DNA of 64,000 nt from Mucilaginibacter yixingensis (lineage in GTDB: Bacteria > Bacteroidota > Bacteroidia > Sphingobacteriales > Sphingobacteriaceae). Shown piece by piece: positions 10,413 to 18,908 of this stretch. Made by a program: the position numbers and the translations under genes. The DNA lies in contig NZ_CP160205.1 in assembly GCF_041080815.1 (NCBI RefSeq), positions 4,588,001-4,652,000 of the forward strand, given 5' to 3'. Within the stretch, counting starts at the first letter, position 1; each line of letters begins with the position of its first letter. The notes beneath the pieces were generated by a model. The model searched no databases. It was not told where the DNA came from and saw nothing but the letters and a program-made list of their open reading frames with translations.

Positions 10413-11195
10413 ATGAATTATCACATAACTGATCTACCCGAGCGTTCTGTGAAGCCACGCGAAAAAGGCTTAACCATGATTATGGATAAAGGCCTGAGCC
10501 TGCGCGGTGTGGAAGACCTGATTGAAACAGCCGGTCCAAATACCGACATTGTAAAGCTGGGCTGGGCAACATCATATGTTACCCCTAATCTGGACGAGAA
10601 ACTGAATCTTTACCGCAGTGCCGGTATCCCCGTGTATTTTGGTGGAACACTATTTGAAGCGATGATTGTACGCGGACAGTTTGATGATTACCGTCGCCTG
10701 CTCGATAAATACAAACTGGAGCACGCCGAAGTGTCAGACGGGTCGATCACCATTGCACACGATGAAAAATGCGAGTATATCCGCCTGCTGAAAGAGCAGG
10801 TGACGGTTATATCTGAAGTTGGATCAAAAGACGTGCAAAAGATTTTTGCCCCCTACCGTTGGATCCAACTGATGAAGGCCGAACTGGAAGCCGGTAGCTG
10901 GAAGGTAATTGCCGAGGCCCGCGAGAGCGGCAACGTGGGCATTTACCGTGATTCTGGCGAGGTGCGACAGGGATTGGTTGACGAGATATTAACACAGATC
11001 CCCGAAGAAGCCATTATCTGGGAAGCACCGCAGAAAGCGCAGCAGGTATGGTTTATCAAACTACTGGGTGCCAATGTTAACCTGGGCAATATTGCCCCGA
11101 CAGACATGATTCCGCTGGAAACCATCCGCCTGGGATTACGCAGCGATACTTTTGATCATTTCCTAAACCAGCCCCACTTATTGGGCAAAATTTAA
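10413..11195 (+). CDS. phosphosulfolactate synthase family protein (ComA-like)
   Basis: A 260-residue cytosolic TIM-barrel protein. The sequence (RSVKPREKGLTMIMDKGL, DIVKLGWATSY, PVYFGGTLFE, VSDGSI, EVGSKD) matches the ComA/YitD family, which adds sulfite to phosphoenolpyruvate to give (2R)-phospho-3-sulfolactate. In methanogens this starts coenzyme M synthesis; in Bacillus it feeds sulfolactate formation. In Bacteroidota a role in sulfonate metabolism, perhaps linked to sulfonolipids, is only inference, since no ComB/ComC or cysteate-forming gene is adjacent. Length is normal for the family. A terminator follows. Confidence 0.85.
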   Translation: MNYHITDLPERSVKPREKGLTMIMDKGLSLRGVEDLIETAGPNTDIVKLGWATSYVTPNLDEKLNLYRSAGIPVYFGGTLFEAMIVRGQFDDYRRLLDKYKLEHAEVSDGSITIAHDEKCEYIRLLKEQVTVISEVGSKDVQKIFAPYRWIQLMKAELEAGSWKVIAEARESGNVGIYRDSGEVRQGLVDEILTQIPEEAIIWEAPQKAQQVWFIKLLGANVNLGNIAPTDMIPLETIRLGLRSDTFDHFLNQPHLLGKI

Positions 11196-11206
11196 CACAA
11201 TAACAG

Positions 11207-11242
11207 ACAGCCGGTTTATTAAAAAGCCGGCTGTTTCTTTTT
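11207..11242 (+). terminator. terminator after the ComA-like gene
   Basis: An ACAGCCGG/CCGGCTGT stem with a 12-base loop and a downstream T-rich run, 11 bases after the stop codon. Confidence 0.8.
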
Positions 11243-11290
11243 CGTGTCCCTTTTTATGCGCAAATTTGTCACCGTTGGCAAAATTGATCA

Positions 11291-12430
11291 ATGACATTCG
11301 AAGAGTTTTTTAAAAAGAAAAAGATACACCTTTCTGCCCTGCAGCAAACCGAACCGGCACTCTACACCGAGTTTGAGGTTCACTATGCGCAAATGGGCGA
11401 GAAAAGCTTCGATTATACCAAGAAATATTGGTTCAATAAGCTACGCCTGCAATTCCCATTACCTGCTGAGGTAAAAACCGAAAAGGTAATTATAGAAAAC
11501 AAGCTGGCCGAACAAACCATCACCGAGTCGCTTTCAGAACCAACCAAAGCCAATGTAGGTTTTAAACCACGTTTCAAGGCTGCCCCGGCACAAACAGAAG
11601 AACCGGCGGCACCTGTACCGACACAAACCGAAAGCCCGGCAGAGCCAACCAAACCGGCCACAGGTTTCAAGCCAAGATTTAAACCATCTATGGCGCCAAA
11701 GCCTGCGGAAGATAAGCCAGCCGAAGCAACTCCAGCCACACCTGAAAATAAAACGGAAGAAACACCAGCCGCAGAACCGGCAGCCAAACCAGTAGGCTTC
11801 AAACCGAGATTTAAGGCTGCTGCACCGGCTCAACCGGAAGCTCTGAAAGAAACGACAGAAACGCCATCGGCCCCCGAAGATAAGTCTGAAGAAACACCGG
11901 CGGCGGAGCCAGCTGCTAAACCCGTGGGCTTTAAGCCGAGGTTTAAAGCTGCTACACCGCCAAAGCAAGTAGATTCACCAAAAGCTGAATCTACTGCAGA
12001 AGAAACGGCATCAGCTACAGAAGCAAAAAACGAAGAAGCCAAACCGACTGAGCCTACAGCTAAACCAATGGGCTTTAAACCGCGTTTCAAAACCGCTACG
12101 TCTTCTCCAACTGAAGCACCAAAGATAGAAGTCCCTGCAGAAGCACCGGCTGCTCCTGACGCAAAAGCCGGAGAAGCTATACCTGCAGAAACTAAAGAGG
12201 AAGAACCGGCAGCCAAATCACTTGGATTTAAGCCTCGGTTTAAAACAACAGCGACTCAACAACCTGCCGAAGAAACACCAACAGCACCAGCATCTGCATC
12301 TGCATCAGAAGAAATATCTGCAACAAAAGAGGAAGAGCCAAAGGCTGATGAACCGGCCAAGCAACTCGGTTTCAAGCCTCGTTTCAACGCTGCACGAATG
12401 GCAAAGCCAAAGCCACCGGAAGAGGAATAA
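11291..12430 (+). CDS. repeat protein with seven GFKPRF motifs in Pro/Ala/Glu linkers
   Basis: A 379-residue protein of unknown function. Residues 1 to about 60 form a short basic/aromatic domain (TFEEFFKKKKIHLSAL, FDYTKKYWFNKLRL). The rest is low-complexity Pro/Ala/Glu/Thr sequence in which the motif GFKPRFK (last copy GFKPRFN) recurs seven times, with its Gly at residues 90, 125, 169, 213, 261, 312 and 360, spaced 35-51 residues. Preceding residues are often EPAAKP-V/M/L. There is no signal peptide or membrane segment. The design, conserved basic-aromatic motifs in acidic disordered spacers, suggests a multivalent binding tether; the ligand is unknown. The DNA repeats are diverged at codon level, so the motif looks selected rather than freshly duplicated. 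Confidence 0.8.
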   Translation: MTFEEFFKKKKIHLSALQQTEPALYTEFEVHYAQMGEKSFDYTKKYWFNKLRLQFPLPAEVKTEKVIIENKLAEQTITESLSEPTKANVGFKPRFKAAPAQTEEPAAPVPTQTESPAEPTKPATGFKPRFKPSMAPKPAEDKPAEATPATPENKTEETPAAEPAAKPVGFKPRFKAAAPAQPEALKETTETPSAPEDKSEETPAAEPAAKPVGFKPRFKAATPPKQVDSPKAESTAEETASATEAKNEEAKPTEPTAKPMGFKPRFKTATSSPTEAPKIEVPAEAPAAPDAKAGEAIPAETKEEEPAAKSLGFKPRFKTTATQQPAEETPTAPASASASEEISATKEEEPKADEPAKQLGFKPRFNAARMAKPKPPEEE

Positions 12431-12501
12431 GATCTTTATTTTTCGTCATTTCTCCATCACACATGCCCTCGCTTGTTTGTCGAAATAACAACGGGTTTAG
12501 T

Positions 12502-12509
12502 TATATTTG
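12502..12509 (+). promoter_or_regulatory. -7 element TATATTTG upstream of the SprT-like gene
   Basis: An exact TAnnTTTG match with TTTG at 12476-12479, 22 bases upstream, slightly longer than the usual 19-21 spacing. The start codon lies about 43 bases downstream. Confidence 0.6.
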
Positions 12510-12552
12510 TATATATCACCGTAAAAACCCTTGGGAGAGGGAATAGTGAGCA

Positions 12553-13170
12553 TTGGATAAAGTACAAGTTTTAGCACGATACATGCCCCCTGATGCAGCG
12601 CCGCTGATTGGCCGCTGGATTGATCATTTCAAGTGCGAGTTCAAAATATCGCGCAACCGCAACAGCAAGTTTGGCGATTATCGCCCACCTTTTGGCGGCA
12701 AAGGCCATCGTATCTCCGTTAATTATGATCTGAATGTATACGCCTTCCTGGTGACTACCGTGCACGAGTTTGCGCACCTGCACACCTGGAACCAGCATCA
12801 GCATAAAGTAAAACCGCATGGCACGGAGTGGAAAGAGAACTTTAAAAAGATGATGCAGCCTTTCTTTGAGAAAGATGTTTTCCCGGCGGATGTAAAGCAG
12901 GCCATTGTAGCCTACCTCAGCAACCCCGGCGCCTCCAGCTGTACCGATCTGAATCTGTATCGTTCGCTACGCAAATATGACGCGCCCAAGCCAGACGCCG
13001 TCACAGTAGAGAAGCTGCCGTTCAAAGCAGTCTTTAAGCTGAAAGACGGCCGCGTGTTTAGGAAAGAAGAACAACTACGCAAGCGTTTTAAATGTATTGA
13101 ACTGGCCACACGGCGGGTTTATTTATTTAGCCCGGTAGCAGAGGTTGAATTGGTGCGGGAGGCGAGTTAA
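12553..13170 (+). CDS. SprT-like zinc-binding domain protein
   Basis: A 205-residue cytosolic protein with the metalloprotease-type motif HEFAH (residues 74-78) and a downstream His (KPHGTEW) that could complete a zinc site, as in SprT/Spartan-like domains. The C-terminal part (FKLKDGRVFRKEEQLRKRFKCIE) is the beta-rich tail seen in these bacterial proteins. The start is TTG at 12553; an in-frame TGA lies just upstream, so the only later choice is ATG at codon 11, which would trim the first helix. Proteolytic activity is not established for bacterial SprT proteins. Confidence 0.85.
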   Translation: MDKVQVLARYMPPDAAPLIGRWIDHFKCEFKISRNRNSKFGDYRPPFGGKGHRISVNYDLNVYAFLVTTVHEFAHLHTWNQHQHKVKPHGTEWKENFKKMMQPFFEKDVFPADVKQAIVAYLSNPGASSCTDLNLYRSLRKYDAPKPDAVTVEKLPFKAVFKLKDGRVFRKEEQLRKRFKCIELATRRVYLFSPVAEVELVREAS

Positions 13171-13186
13171 CACATATTAAGCTCCT

Positions 13187-13295
13187 GTCATTGCGAGGAG
13201 GAACGACGAAGCAATCTCGTCGCAGGACAAATTGAACGCGACGAGATTGCTTCGTCACCCGTTGGCGCTTATCCCGCGCTATTCCTCGCAATGAC
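13187..13295. repeat. repeat family A palindrome, copy 1
   Basis: Outer arms GTCATTGCGAGGA and TCCTCGCAATGAC, with inner arms GACGAAGCAATCTCGTCGC and GCGACGAGATTGCTTCGTC, make a long imperfect hairpin. This is the longer subtype, shared with 46410-46534, in which extra sequence separates the outer and inner arms. Confidence 0.85.
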
Positions 13296-13313
13296 AAATA
13301 GCAACTTAAAAAG

Positions 13314-13344
13314 AAAAGCCACGCTTCCGCGTGGCTTTTCTTTT
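13314..13344. terminator. bidirectional terminator between SprT-like and BI-1 genes
   Basis: An 11-base-pair perfect stem (AAAAGCCACGC with GCGTGGCTTTT) and a 4-base loop with A- and T-runs on both sides, between convergent genes. Confidence 0.85.
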
Positions 13345-13360
13345 ATATGATCCCTTACAA

Positions 13361-14092
13361 TTATCTTCTGCGGCCAAAGATGCGCAGCAGGTAAATAAAC
13401 AGGTTCACAAAGTCGAGGTATAACGACAGGGCGCCCATTAGTGCCAGCTTAGGAGCGTTGGCATCGCCATACTCCAAACCTTCGCCAATGCGTTTCAGCT
13501 TTTGTACGTCATAAGCGGTTAAACCTACAAAAATGGCTACACCCAGGTAACTGATAATGTAGTCTAAACCTTCGCTACGCAAAAACATATTTACTACGGT
13601 AGCCACAATCACACCTATCAGTGCCATAATCAGCAATGAGCCGAATTTGGTCAGATCCTGATGAGTAACATAACCGGCAACCGCCATTACACCAAAAATT
13701 ACCGATGCAGTAATAAACACGCCCAAAACAGAGCCCGGCGTAAATGCCAGCAACAAACCCGATAAACTGATGCCGGTAACCGCTGCATAAGCAATAAACA
13801 ACACGGCCAGCACAGGGTAAGAAATACGGTTAAAACCAAAGCTGATCAACAGCACAAACGCCAATGGCGAAAAGGCTGCCAGCAGACCAAGCCCGGTTAA
13901 TGAATGCGTTTCCTGGTTAACTATATAAGCACGCATATCTACGTTAAAGGCAAACAAAGCCGCCAAACCGGCAGATACGGCCAGCGCACCAAACATCCAT
14001 AAAAATACGTTTGCCATAAATTTACGGGTGGTAGATGGATTGCTGTCCAGCTGTATTACACTATCATAAGTGTAGTTTCTGTTATTTTCCAT
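13361..14092 (-). CDS. Bax inhibitor-1/YccA family membrane protein
   Basis: A 243-residue inner-membrane protein with about seven hydrophobic segments, from FMANVFLWMFGALAVSAGLA (about 25-45) to the end. The family signature regions are visible: a first helix preceded by RKFM, an internal TGISLSGLLLAF, and FVGLTAYDVQKLKRIGEG before the last helix. Relatives include YccA/YbhL and TMBIM-type proteins, with calcium-leak activity shown for BsYetJ. The C-terminus LRIFGRRR is basic and cytosolic. It is preceded by a 55-base gap from the next gene and probably transcribed separately. Confidence 0.92.
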   Translation of the reverse strand: MENNRNYTYDSVIQLDSNPSTTRKFMANVFLWMFGALAVSAGLAALFAFNVDMRAYIVNQETHSLTGLGLLAAFSPLAFVLLISFGFNRISYPVLAVLFIAYAAVTGISLSGLLLAFTPGSVLGVFITASVIFGVMAVAGYVTHQDLTKFGSLLIMALIGVIVATVVNMFLRSEGLDYIISYLGVAIFVGLTAYDVQKLKRIGEGLEYGDANAPKLALMGALSLYLDFVNLFIYLLRIFGRRR

Positions 14093-14147
14093 TTTTTATG
14101 TATGTTCTGTTATTTGAAATATAAAGATACAAAATGTTGATGAAGGT

Positions 14148-14714
14148 TTAATTAAGCCGGCGCATTAGCTGTTCTTCTACCCGCTTAAATACCTGTATTG
14201 GCTTAAGCGTACGCCAGTTCAGTTCATCCAGCTCGCCGCCAAAATTAATATAATAGTCGATATTACTATGTTTAAACTCGTTAATCACGTGCTCTCTGAA
14301 GTTGATACCCGCAATCCAGCCATCTTCCAGTTCAGAGAACCATTCTTCGTAATAGCAATCATCCGATGCATGGAAGTTTAAAATATTCTCACCAATCAGG
14401 ATGAATTTGTCTATCCCCTGGTCTACCATTAAATCTATCAGCTCGCATTTCAGCATCATAATATCATTGTTAATGGCATCGTTCCACTCGCCAATAAACT
14501 CAATGATGCTGTAGCCACGTTCATAATCCACAAACAACACTTTAAGATATAAAGTATTGGAGCCAAACGAATCCCATTGCGGGTGGATCAGGTAATTATA
14601 CACCTGCTTATCAAACTCAAACTCGCTATACTCGGTAGAGTAAAACGGCGATTGTTCGTCTTCAGCCGCAACATAATCATCGCGCCAGCGGTAATATGGT
14701 TCTATCTCGTGCAT
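14148..14714 (-). CDS. conserved hypothetical protein
   Basis: A 188-residue acidic soluble protein with no signal peptide or membrane segment. It is rich in Tyr, Trp and Asp/Glu, with alternating strands and helices (LYLKVLFVDYERGYSIIEF, KFILIGENILNFHASDDC). The family is not recognised. It follows the murQ gene on the same strand with a 50-base gap, so co-transcription is possible but not proven. Confidence 0.7.
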   Translation of the reverse strand: MHEIEPYYRWRDDYVAAEDEQSPFYSTEYSEFEFDKQVYNYLIHPQWDSFGSNTLYLKVLFVDYERGYSIIEFIGEWNDAINNDIMMLKCELIDLMVDQGIDKFILIGENILNFHASDDCYYEEWFSELEDGWIAGINFREHVINEFKHSNIDYYINFGGELDELNWRTLKPIQVFKRVEEQLMRRLN

Positions 14715-14764
14715 TAAAAAAAATCGTTCCCTTCTCTAATTACCCTCTTTCAGCAGGTATTAAA

Positions 14765-15577
14765 TTATCTGACAGCAAGGTAAGTATCAACCGCCTTACG
14801 CACACTGCCATGTTGTTGAAGCAGGATGGCGGCCTTCTCGGCATCAAGCCCGGTAGCGCTCATCACCATGCGGGTACCGCGGTCAACCAGTTTATGGTTG
14901 GTCAGCTGCATATCTACCATGCTATTTCCCTTCACACGGCCCAACTGTATCATTACTGATGTACTGAGCATGTTCAGCACCATTTTCTGCGAGCTGCCGG
15001 CCTTCATCCTGGTAGAACCCGTTACAAATTCCGGACCTGTTATTACTTCAACCGGATATTCGGCCTCTTTGGCTACTTTACTGCCATTATTACATACAAT
15101 ACAACCGGTAACCAGTCCCGATTCGCGAGCCTGCCGCAAACCACCAATTACATACGGCGTAGAGCCCGATGCCGCTATACCCACCACCACATCTTTCTGA
15201 TTGATGCCGAAGGCCTCCATATCTTTCCAGGCCTGCTCCATATCATCCTCGGCAAACTCTACCGCTTTGCGTATGGCACTGTCGCCTCCTGCTATCAAAC
15301 CTATCACCATATCAAAAGGCACGCCATAAGTTGGCGGACACTCAGATGCATCAACAATACCTAAACGGCCACTGGTACCCGCGCCAATATAAAACAGCCT
15401 ACCTCCTTCTTTCATGCAGGTGGCAACGGCTTTAACCAGCGCCTCAATCTGCGGCAGTGCCTTTTCTACAGCTAAAGCAACAGTTTTATCCTCATCATTA
15501 ATGTGACGCAACAGCTCGGCAACCGGCATATCTTCCAGGTTGTCGTAGTGTGATTCTTTCTCGGTTGTTAAGATCAT
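14765..15577 (-). CDS. murQ: N-acetylmuramic acid 6-phosphate etherase
   Basis: A 270-residue cytosolic SIS-domain enzyme that cleaves the lactyl ether of MurNAc-6-phosphate to GlcNAc-6-phosphate and D-lactate in cell-wall recycling. Family signatures are clear: GAGTSGRLGIVDASECPPTYG region (about 65-85), GIAASGSTPYV, GPEFVTGSTRMKAGSSQK and the following NMLST helix with GNSMVDM. It is somewhat shorter than the roughly 300-residue enzymes, lacking part of the C-terminal helical tail. It stands upstream of the hypothetical gene at 14148 and divergent from the S41 peptidase gene; NagX-like and GlcNAc-kinase-like genes lie elsewhere in the window. Confidence 0.95.
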   Translation of the reverse strand: MILTTEKESHYDNLEDMPVAELLRHINDEDKTVALAVEKALPQIEALVKAVATCMKEGGRLFYIGAGTSGRLGIVDASECPPTYGVPFDMVIGLIAGGDSAIRKAVEFAEDDMEQAWKDMEAFGINQKDVVVGIAASGSTPYVIGGLRQARESGLVTGCIVCNNGSKVAKEAEYPVEVITGPEFVTGSTRMKAGSSQKMVLNMLSTSVMIQLGRVKGNSMVDMQLTNHKLVDRGTRMVMSATGLDAEKAAILLQQHGSVRKAVDTYLAVR

Positions 15578-15719
15578 AATGGATTGAGAGTTTTTTGTGC
15601 CGCGGCGGCGTTTGCGGCAATGCTCCGCCAGAGGTTAATATAAACAAAATTCAACAAAAAATAGTATAATATTGATACCAACGTTATTAAAAAGTTACGG
15701 TGTCTTACGCTGCAAATTT

Positions 15720-15727
15720 TACCTTTG
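15720..15727 (+). promoter_or_regulatory. -7 element TACCTTTG immediately before the S41 peptidase start
   Basis: An exact TAnnTTTG match ending nine bases before the ATG at 15737, so the transcript would begin at or within a few bases of the start codon. No TTTG was found 19-21 bases upstream. Confidence 0.6.
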
Positions 15728-15736
15728 CGCAACGGT

Positions 15737-17329
15737 ATGAAAAAAACTGCGGCCATCATCTTCCGATCATTGATCCTGATACTTTGCGGTATCGCCATAG
15801 GCATCATGATCACCGACAGTAATCTGACGGGGCGCAGCTTTGGCTCCATGAATGAAGAGGATAAAGTGAGCCGCATTATGCAGCTCATCCGCGAGAAATA
15901 TGTGGACACCGTTAACCTTAACCGCATCCAGGGTGAGGCCATTAACAACGTGCTGCAAAATCTTGACCCACACTCGGTTTATTTACCGCCGCAACAGGCC
16001 CAAAGCATTAACGAGCGACTGGACGGCGGCTTTGATGGTATTGGTATTGAATATCAGTTGCTGCGCGATACCGTGTTTGTCACCCAGGTTTACCCGGGCG
16101 GCCCGGCAGCTAAAGCCGGCATCCTGGCCGGCGACAGGGTATTGACTGTAGAAGGCAAGCCTTTATCGGGCTCAAAACTATCTGCCAACAAAATAGATCG
16201 TCTTTTCCGGGGCGAGCGCAATACCACTCTCCATGTGGTTCTGGCGGGCATGCACAACGGCAAAACACGCAATTGCACGCTCACGCGCGACCATGTCGAC
16301 CTGAGCAGCCTTGATGCAGGCTACATGCTGAGCGATGATATTGGCTACATTAAACTAAGCAAGTTTGCCGCCACTACGGATAACGATTTTCGTACCTCAT
16401 TGAAAAAACTGCAAACCCATGGCCTGCAAAAGCTCATCCTGGATCTGCGTGGCAACGGCGGCGGATACCTCAACGCGGCCACTGCCATGGCCGGCGAGTT
16501 TGTGCCCAAGGGCAAACTGATTGTTTACACCCAGGGCGCACATGAGCCACGTACCGATTACTTTGCTACCGATACCGGCCTGTTCCGTCAAGGCAATCTG
16601 GCGGTACTGATTGACGAATACTCGGCCTCTGCCAGCGAGATTTTAGCCGGATGTTTGCAAGATCTGGACCGTGCTACACTGGTGGGCCGTCGTTCTTTTG
16701 GTAAGGGCCTGGTACAAGAACAGTTTCCGTTTGATGACGGATCGGCCATTAATCTTACCGTGGCGCGTTACTATACACCATCGGGCCGCTCCATCCAAAA
16801 ATCATACAAAAAGGGTATCGACAGCTATCATAACGAGATTGCCGATCGCCTCAGAAAAGGCGAACTCTACTCCGCCCAAAGCAGTATGAGTGATAGTGCC
16901 TTCCGCACGGCATCGGTTTACCATACCACCAAAGGCAAAAAGGTTTACAGCGGCGGCGGCATTATGCCCGATATTTTTATCCCGGCTGATACTATCGTAA
17001 ACACCGTACTGGTACAGGAATTAAGCGACCAACAGCTTTTCACAGCCTACGTGATTGATCACCTGTATCCTATCTTTAAGAAATACCCGACCGAGGATGA
17101 TTTCATCGCCGGCTTCAACATCAGCGACGATCAATTGCATCAGTTTATTCTTTATGCCTCCAACACCATCAAGGAAATGGATTCGCACGAACTGCTGATC
17201 TCCAAGCCCAGTATCAAAACCCTGCTAAAAGCTTTTGCAGGCCGTTTCCAATGGGGCGACAATGCCTATTACCGTACCGTAAATGGTGATGATGTTTGCA
17301 TAAAGAAGGGTATGAATGCGGTGAAGTAA
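15737..17329 (+). CDS. S41 family C-terminal processing peptidase
   Basis: A 530-residue exported or membrane-anchored serine peptidase. An N-terminal hydrophobic helix (about residues 5-25) acts as signal or anchor. A PDZ domain spans about 95-185 (YPGGPAAKAGILAGDRVL), followed by the S41 core with LDLRGNGGGYLN, the catalytic Ser298 in SASASEI and Lys323 in RRSFGKG, 25 residues apart as in E. coli Prc. The ATG at 15737 was chosen over an upstream TTG at 15725 because the latter lies within the -7 element. Such enzymes trim periplasmic or envelope proteins at their C-termini. The 130-residue C-terminal extension is typical of Bacteroidota homologues. Confidence 0.93.
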   Translation: MKKTAAIIFRSLILILCGIAIGIMITDSNLTGRSFGSMNEEDKVSRIMQLIREKYVDTVNLNRIQGEAINNVLQNLDPHSVYLPPQQAQSINERLDGGFDGIGIEYQLLRDTVFVTQVYPGGPAAKAGILAGDRVLTVEGKPLSGSKLSANKIDRLFRGERNTTLHVVLAGMHNGKTRNCTLTRDHVDLSSLDAGYMLSDDIGYIKLSKFAATTDNDFRTSLKKLQTHGLQKLILDLRGNGGGYLNAATAMAGEFVPKGKLIVYTQGAHEPRTDYFATDTGLFRQGNLAVLIDEYSASASEILAGCLQDLDRATLVGRRSFGKGLVQEQFPFDDGSAINLTVARYYTPSGRSIQKSYKKGIDSYHNEIADRLRKGELYSAQSSMSDSAFRTASVYHTTKGKKVYSGGGIMPDIFIPADTIVNTVLVQELSDQQLFTAYVIDHLYPIFKKYPTEDDFIAGFNISDDQLHQFILYASNTIKEMDSHELLISKPSIKTLLKAFAGRFQWGDNAYYRTVNGDDVCIKKGMNAVK

Positions 17330-17736
17330 AAAACCAGGATTTTTCGTCAGTTATCTTTTTATTTGCACTCAAGAGAGGCTTCGCCGTTAAACGAATTTTT
17401 AAGATTTACAGGATAATCAACGCAGTCACTCGGCTCCTGCCAACAGGTTGTTGTGAAGATAAAAAGAAGCGGTGGAATAGTGCGATTCCCCTCTTGAGAG
17501 GGGTGGAGGGGTGTGTCCTTTATACCTGCGAATGACACACCCCTGCAGCCGCACATTCAACGGCCCCCCTCTCAAGAGGGGATTTTAACATCTCCCCAAC
17601 TCCTGTGGGCTCCAATCGAGTGACCACTATTTTAGCGGCCAGAGGCCGCGGGATAATTGTCACTCGCGAAGACGCGAGCGACTGCGGTGGTGTTTAAGAA
17701 AAAATAAGTAAATTCGATTTCATCCAATAACCATCC
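17330..17736. repeat. intergenic region with repeat families F, C and D
   Basis: No gene is seen. 17331-17420 carries fragments AAACCAGGATTTTT and GAATTTTTAAGATTTACAGG of family F. 17483-17592 is a family C palindrome whose arms are CCCCTCTTGAGAGGGG and CCCCTCTCAAGAGGGG, with GTGTGTC/GACACAC inside. About 17614-17690 is a family D element (GCGGCCAGAGGCCGCGGGATA and CACTCGCGAAGACGCGAGCGA pieces) shared with 61408-61536. Confidence 0.65.
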
Positions 17737-18903
17737 ATGACCGATAAACTCCCCCAAAAACAACGCCTGCTCTCGCTTGATGTGATGCGCGGCGCCACGG
17801 TTGCCGCCATGACACTGGTAAACAATCCCGGCGATTGGGATCATACCTACGCCCCGCTGGAGCACTCGGTATGGAACGGTTGCACGCCTACCGATCTGGT
17901 GTTCCCTTTCTTTTTGTACATGGTGGGTGTGGCCATTGTTTTTGCCATGGAGACCCGAAAAGAAGATCCGGCGAATCATGGCCACATGATTCTGGTGGCG
18001 TTTCGCCGCATGCTCTCGCTATGGGCAATTTCCTGGATTATTCAGTTATTTTTTCATCATGATACGCCGCCAGAGGTTACCGGTTTCTGGTCAAAAGTTG
18101 GTTATGTGCTAGGGCATTTACGCCTCCCTGGCGTGTTGTCGCGCATTGGTTTAGTATTCTTTATCTGCACTATCCTTTACCTTAAAACCACGCAGAAAAC
18201 CCGCGACTGGCTCATGGCCTTTGCGCTGATTGGTTACTATGTGATCATGACTTTCGTTCCTGTACCCGGTATCGGCCCTGCCAACCTGAAACCCGAAACT
18301 AATATTGGTGCCTGGCTGGACAGGTTGGTATTTGGCGTTAACCACCTCTGGCGCGAATCGCACACGTGGGATCCTGAAGGCCTGCTGGGAACCATACCCG
18401 CCATCGGCACCTGTTTATTTGGCATACGGGTGGGTACCTGGCTAAAACGCACCGATACTGAGCCCGGCACTAAAGTAAGCTGGATGTTTGTGTACGGCGT
18501 ATTGGCGGTAATACTGGGTTTAATCTGGGACCTGTTCTTCCCTATCAACAAAGCGCTCTGGAGCAGTAGCTTTGTATTATATACAGGCGGGCTGGCCACC
18601 ATTGCACTGGCGTTAAGTTACTGGATGATAGACGTACAAGGCCGCAAAAAAGGCGTATGGTTTTTTGTTGTTTTTGGGATGAATGCCATTACAGCTTATG
18701 TGGTAGGTGATGTAATTGGCTCCGTGTTAGATTTTATTCCGACGGGGCAGGGCGTGCGCTTAATGGGCTGGATCAACCGCGATATTTGCATGAAGCTGTT
18801 CTCGCCCTACAATGCGTCGCTCGCACGGGCCATTATTTATGTATTTATATCATGGATACCCATGTACTGGTTGTATAAAAAGAAAATCTTCATTAAAGTT
18901 TAA
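17737..18903 (+). CDS. NagX-like membrane acyltransferase (DUF5009/HGSNAT-like)
   Basis: A 388-residue polytopic inner-membrane protein with about ten hydrophobic segments. The N-terminus QRLLSLDVMRGATVAAMTL followed by a His-containing loop (EHSVWNGCTPTDLVFPFFLY) is the hallmark of the heparan-alpha-glucosaminide N-acetyltransferase-like family, called NagX in bacterial chitin/GlcNAc gene sets. Members are thought to acetylate or transport amino sugars. It pairs with the DUF2059 gene five bases downstream. MurQ lies about 2 kb upstream on the other strand and a GlcNAc-kinase-like gene is at 61.5 kb, so an amino-sugar recycling role is plausible but inferred. Confidence 0.87.
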   Translation: MTDKLPQKQRLLSLDVMRGATVAAMTLVNNPGDWDHTYAPLEHSVWNGCTPTDLVFPFFLYMVGVAIVFAMETRKEDPANHGHMILVAFRRMLSLWAISWIIQLFFHHDTPPEVTGFWSKVGYVLGHLRLPGVLSRIGLVFFICTILYLKTTQKTRDWLMAFALIGYYVIMTFVPVPGIGPANLKPETNIGAWLDRLVFGVNHLWRESHTWDPEGLLGTIPAIGTCLFGIRVGTWLKRTDTEPGTKVSWMFVYGVLAVILGLIWDLFFPINKALWSSSFVLYTGGLATIALALSYWMIDVQGRKKGVWFFVVFGMNAITAYVVGDVIGSVLDFIPTGQGVRLMGWINRDICMKLFSPYNASLARAIIYVFISWIPMYWLYKKKIFIKV

Positions 18904-18908
18904 GATTG

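Noticed and set aside
11413-12216. Long antisense open frames opposite the GFKPRF gene
   Set aside because: Their Ala/Gly/Ser and Arg/Phe/Cys composition mirrors the Pro/Ala/Glu coding strand; no promoter or domain supports them.
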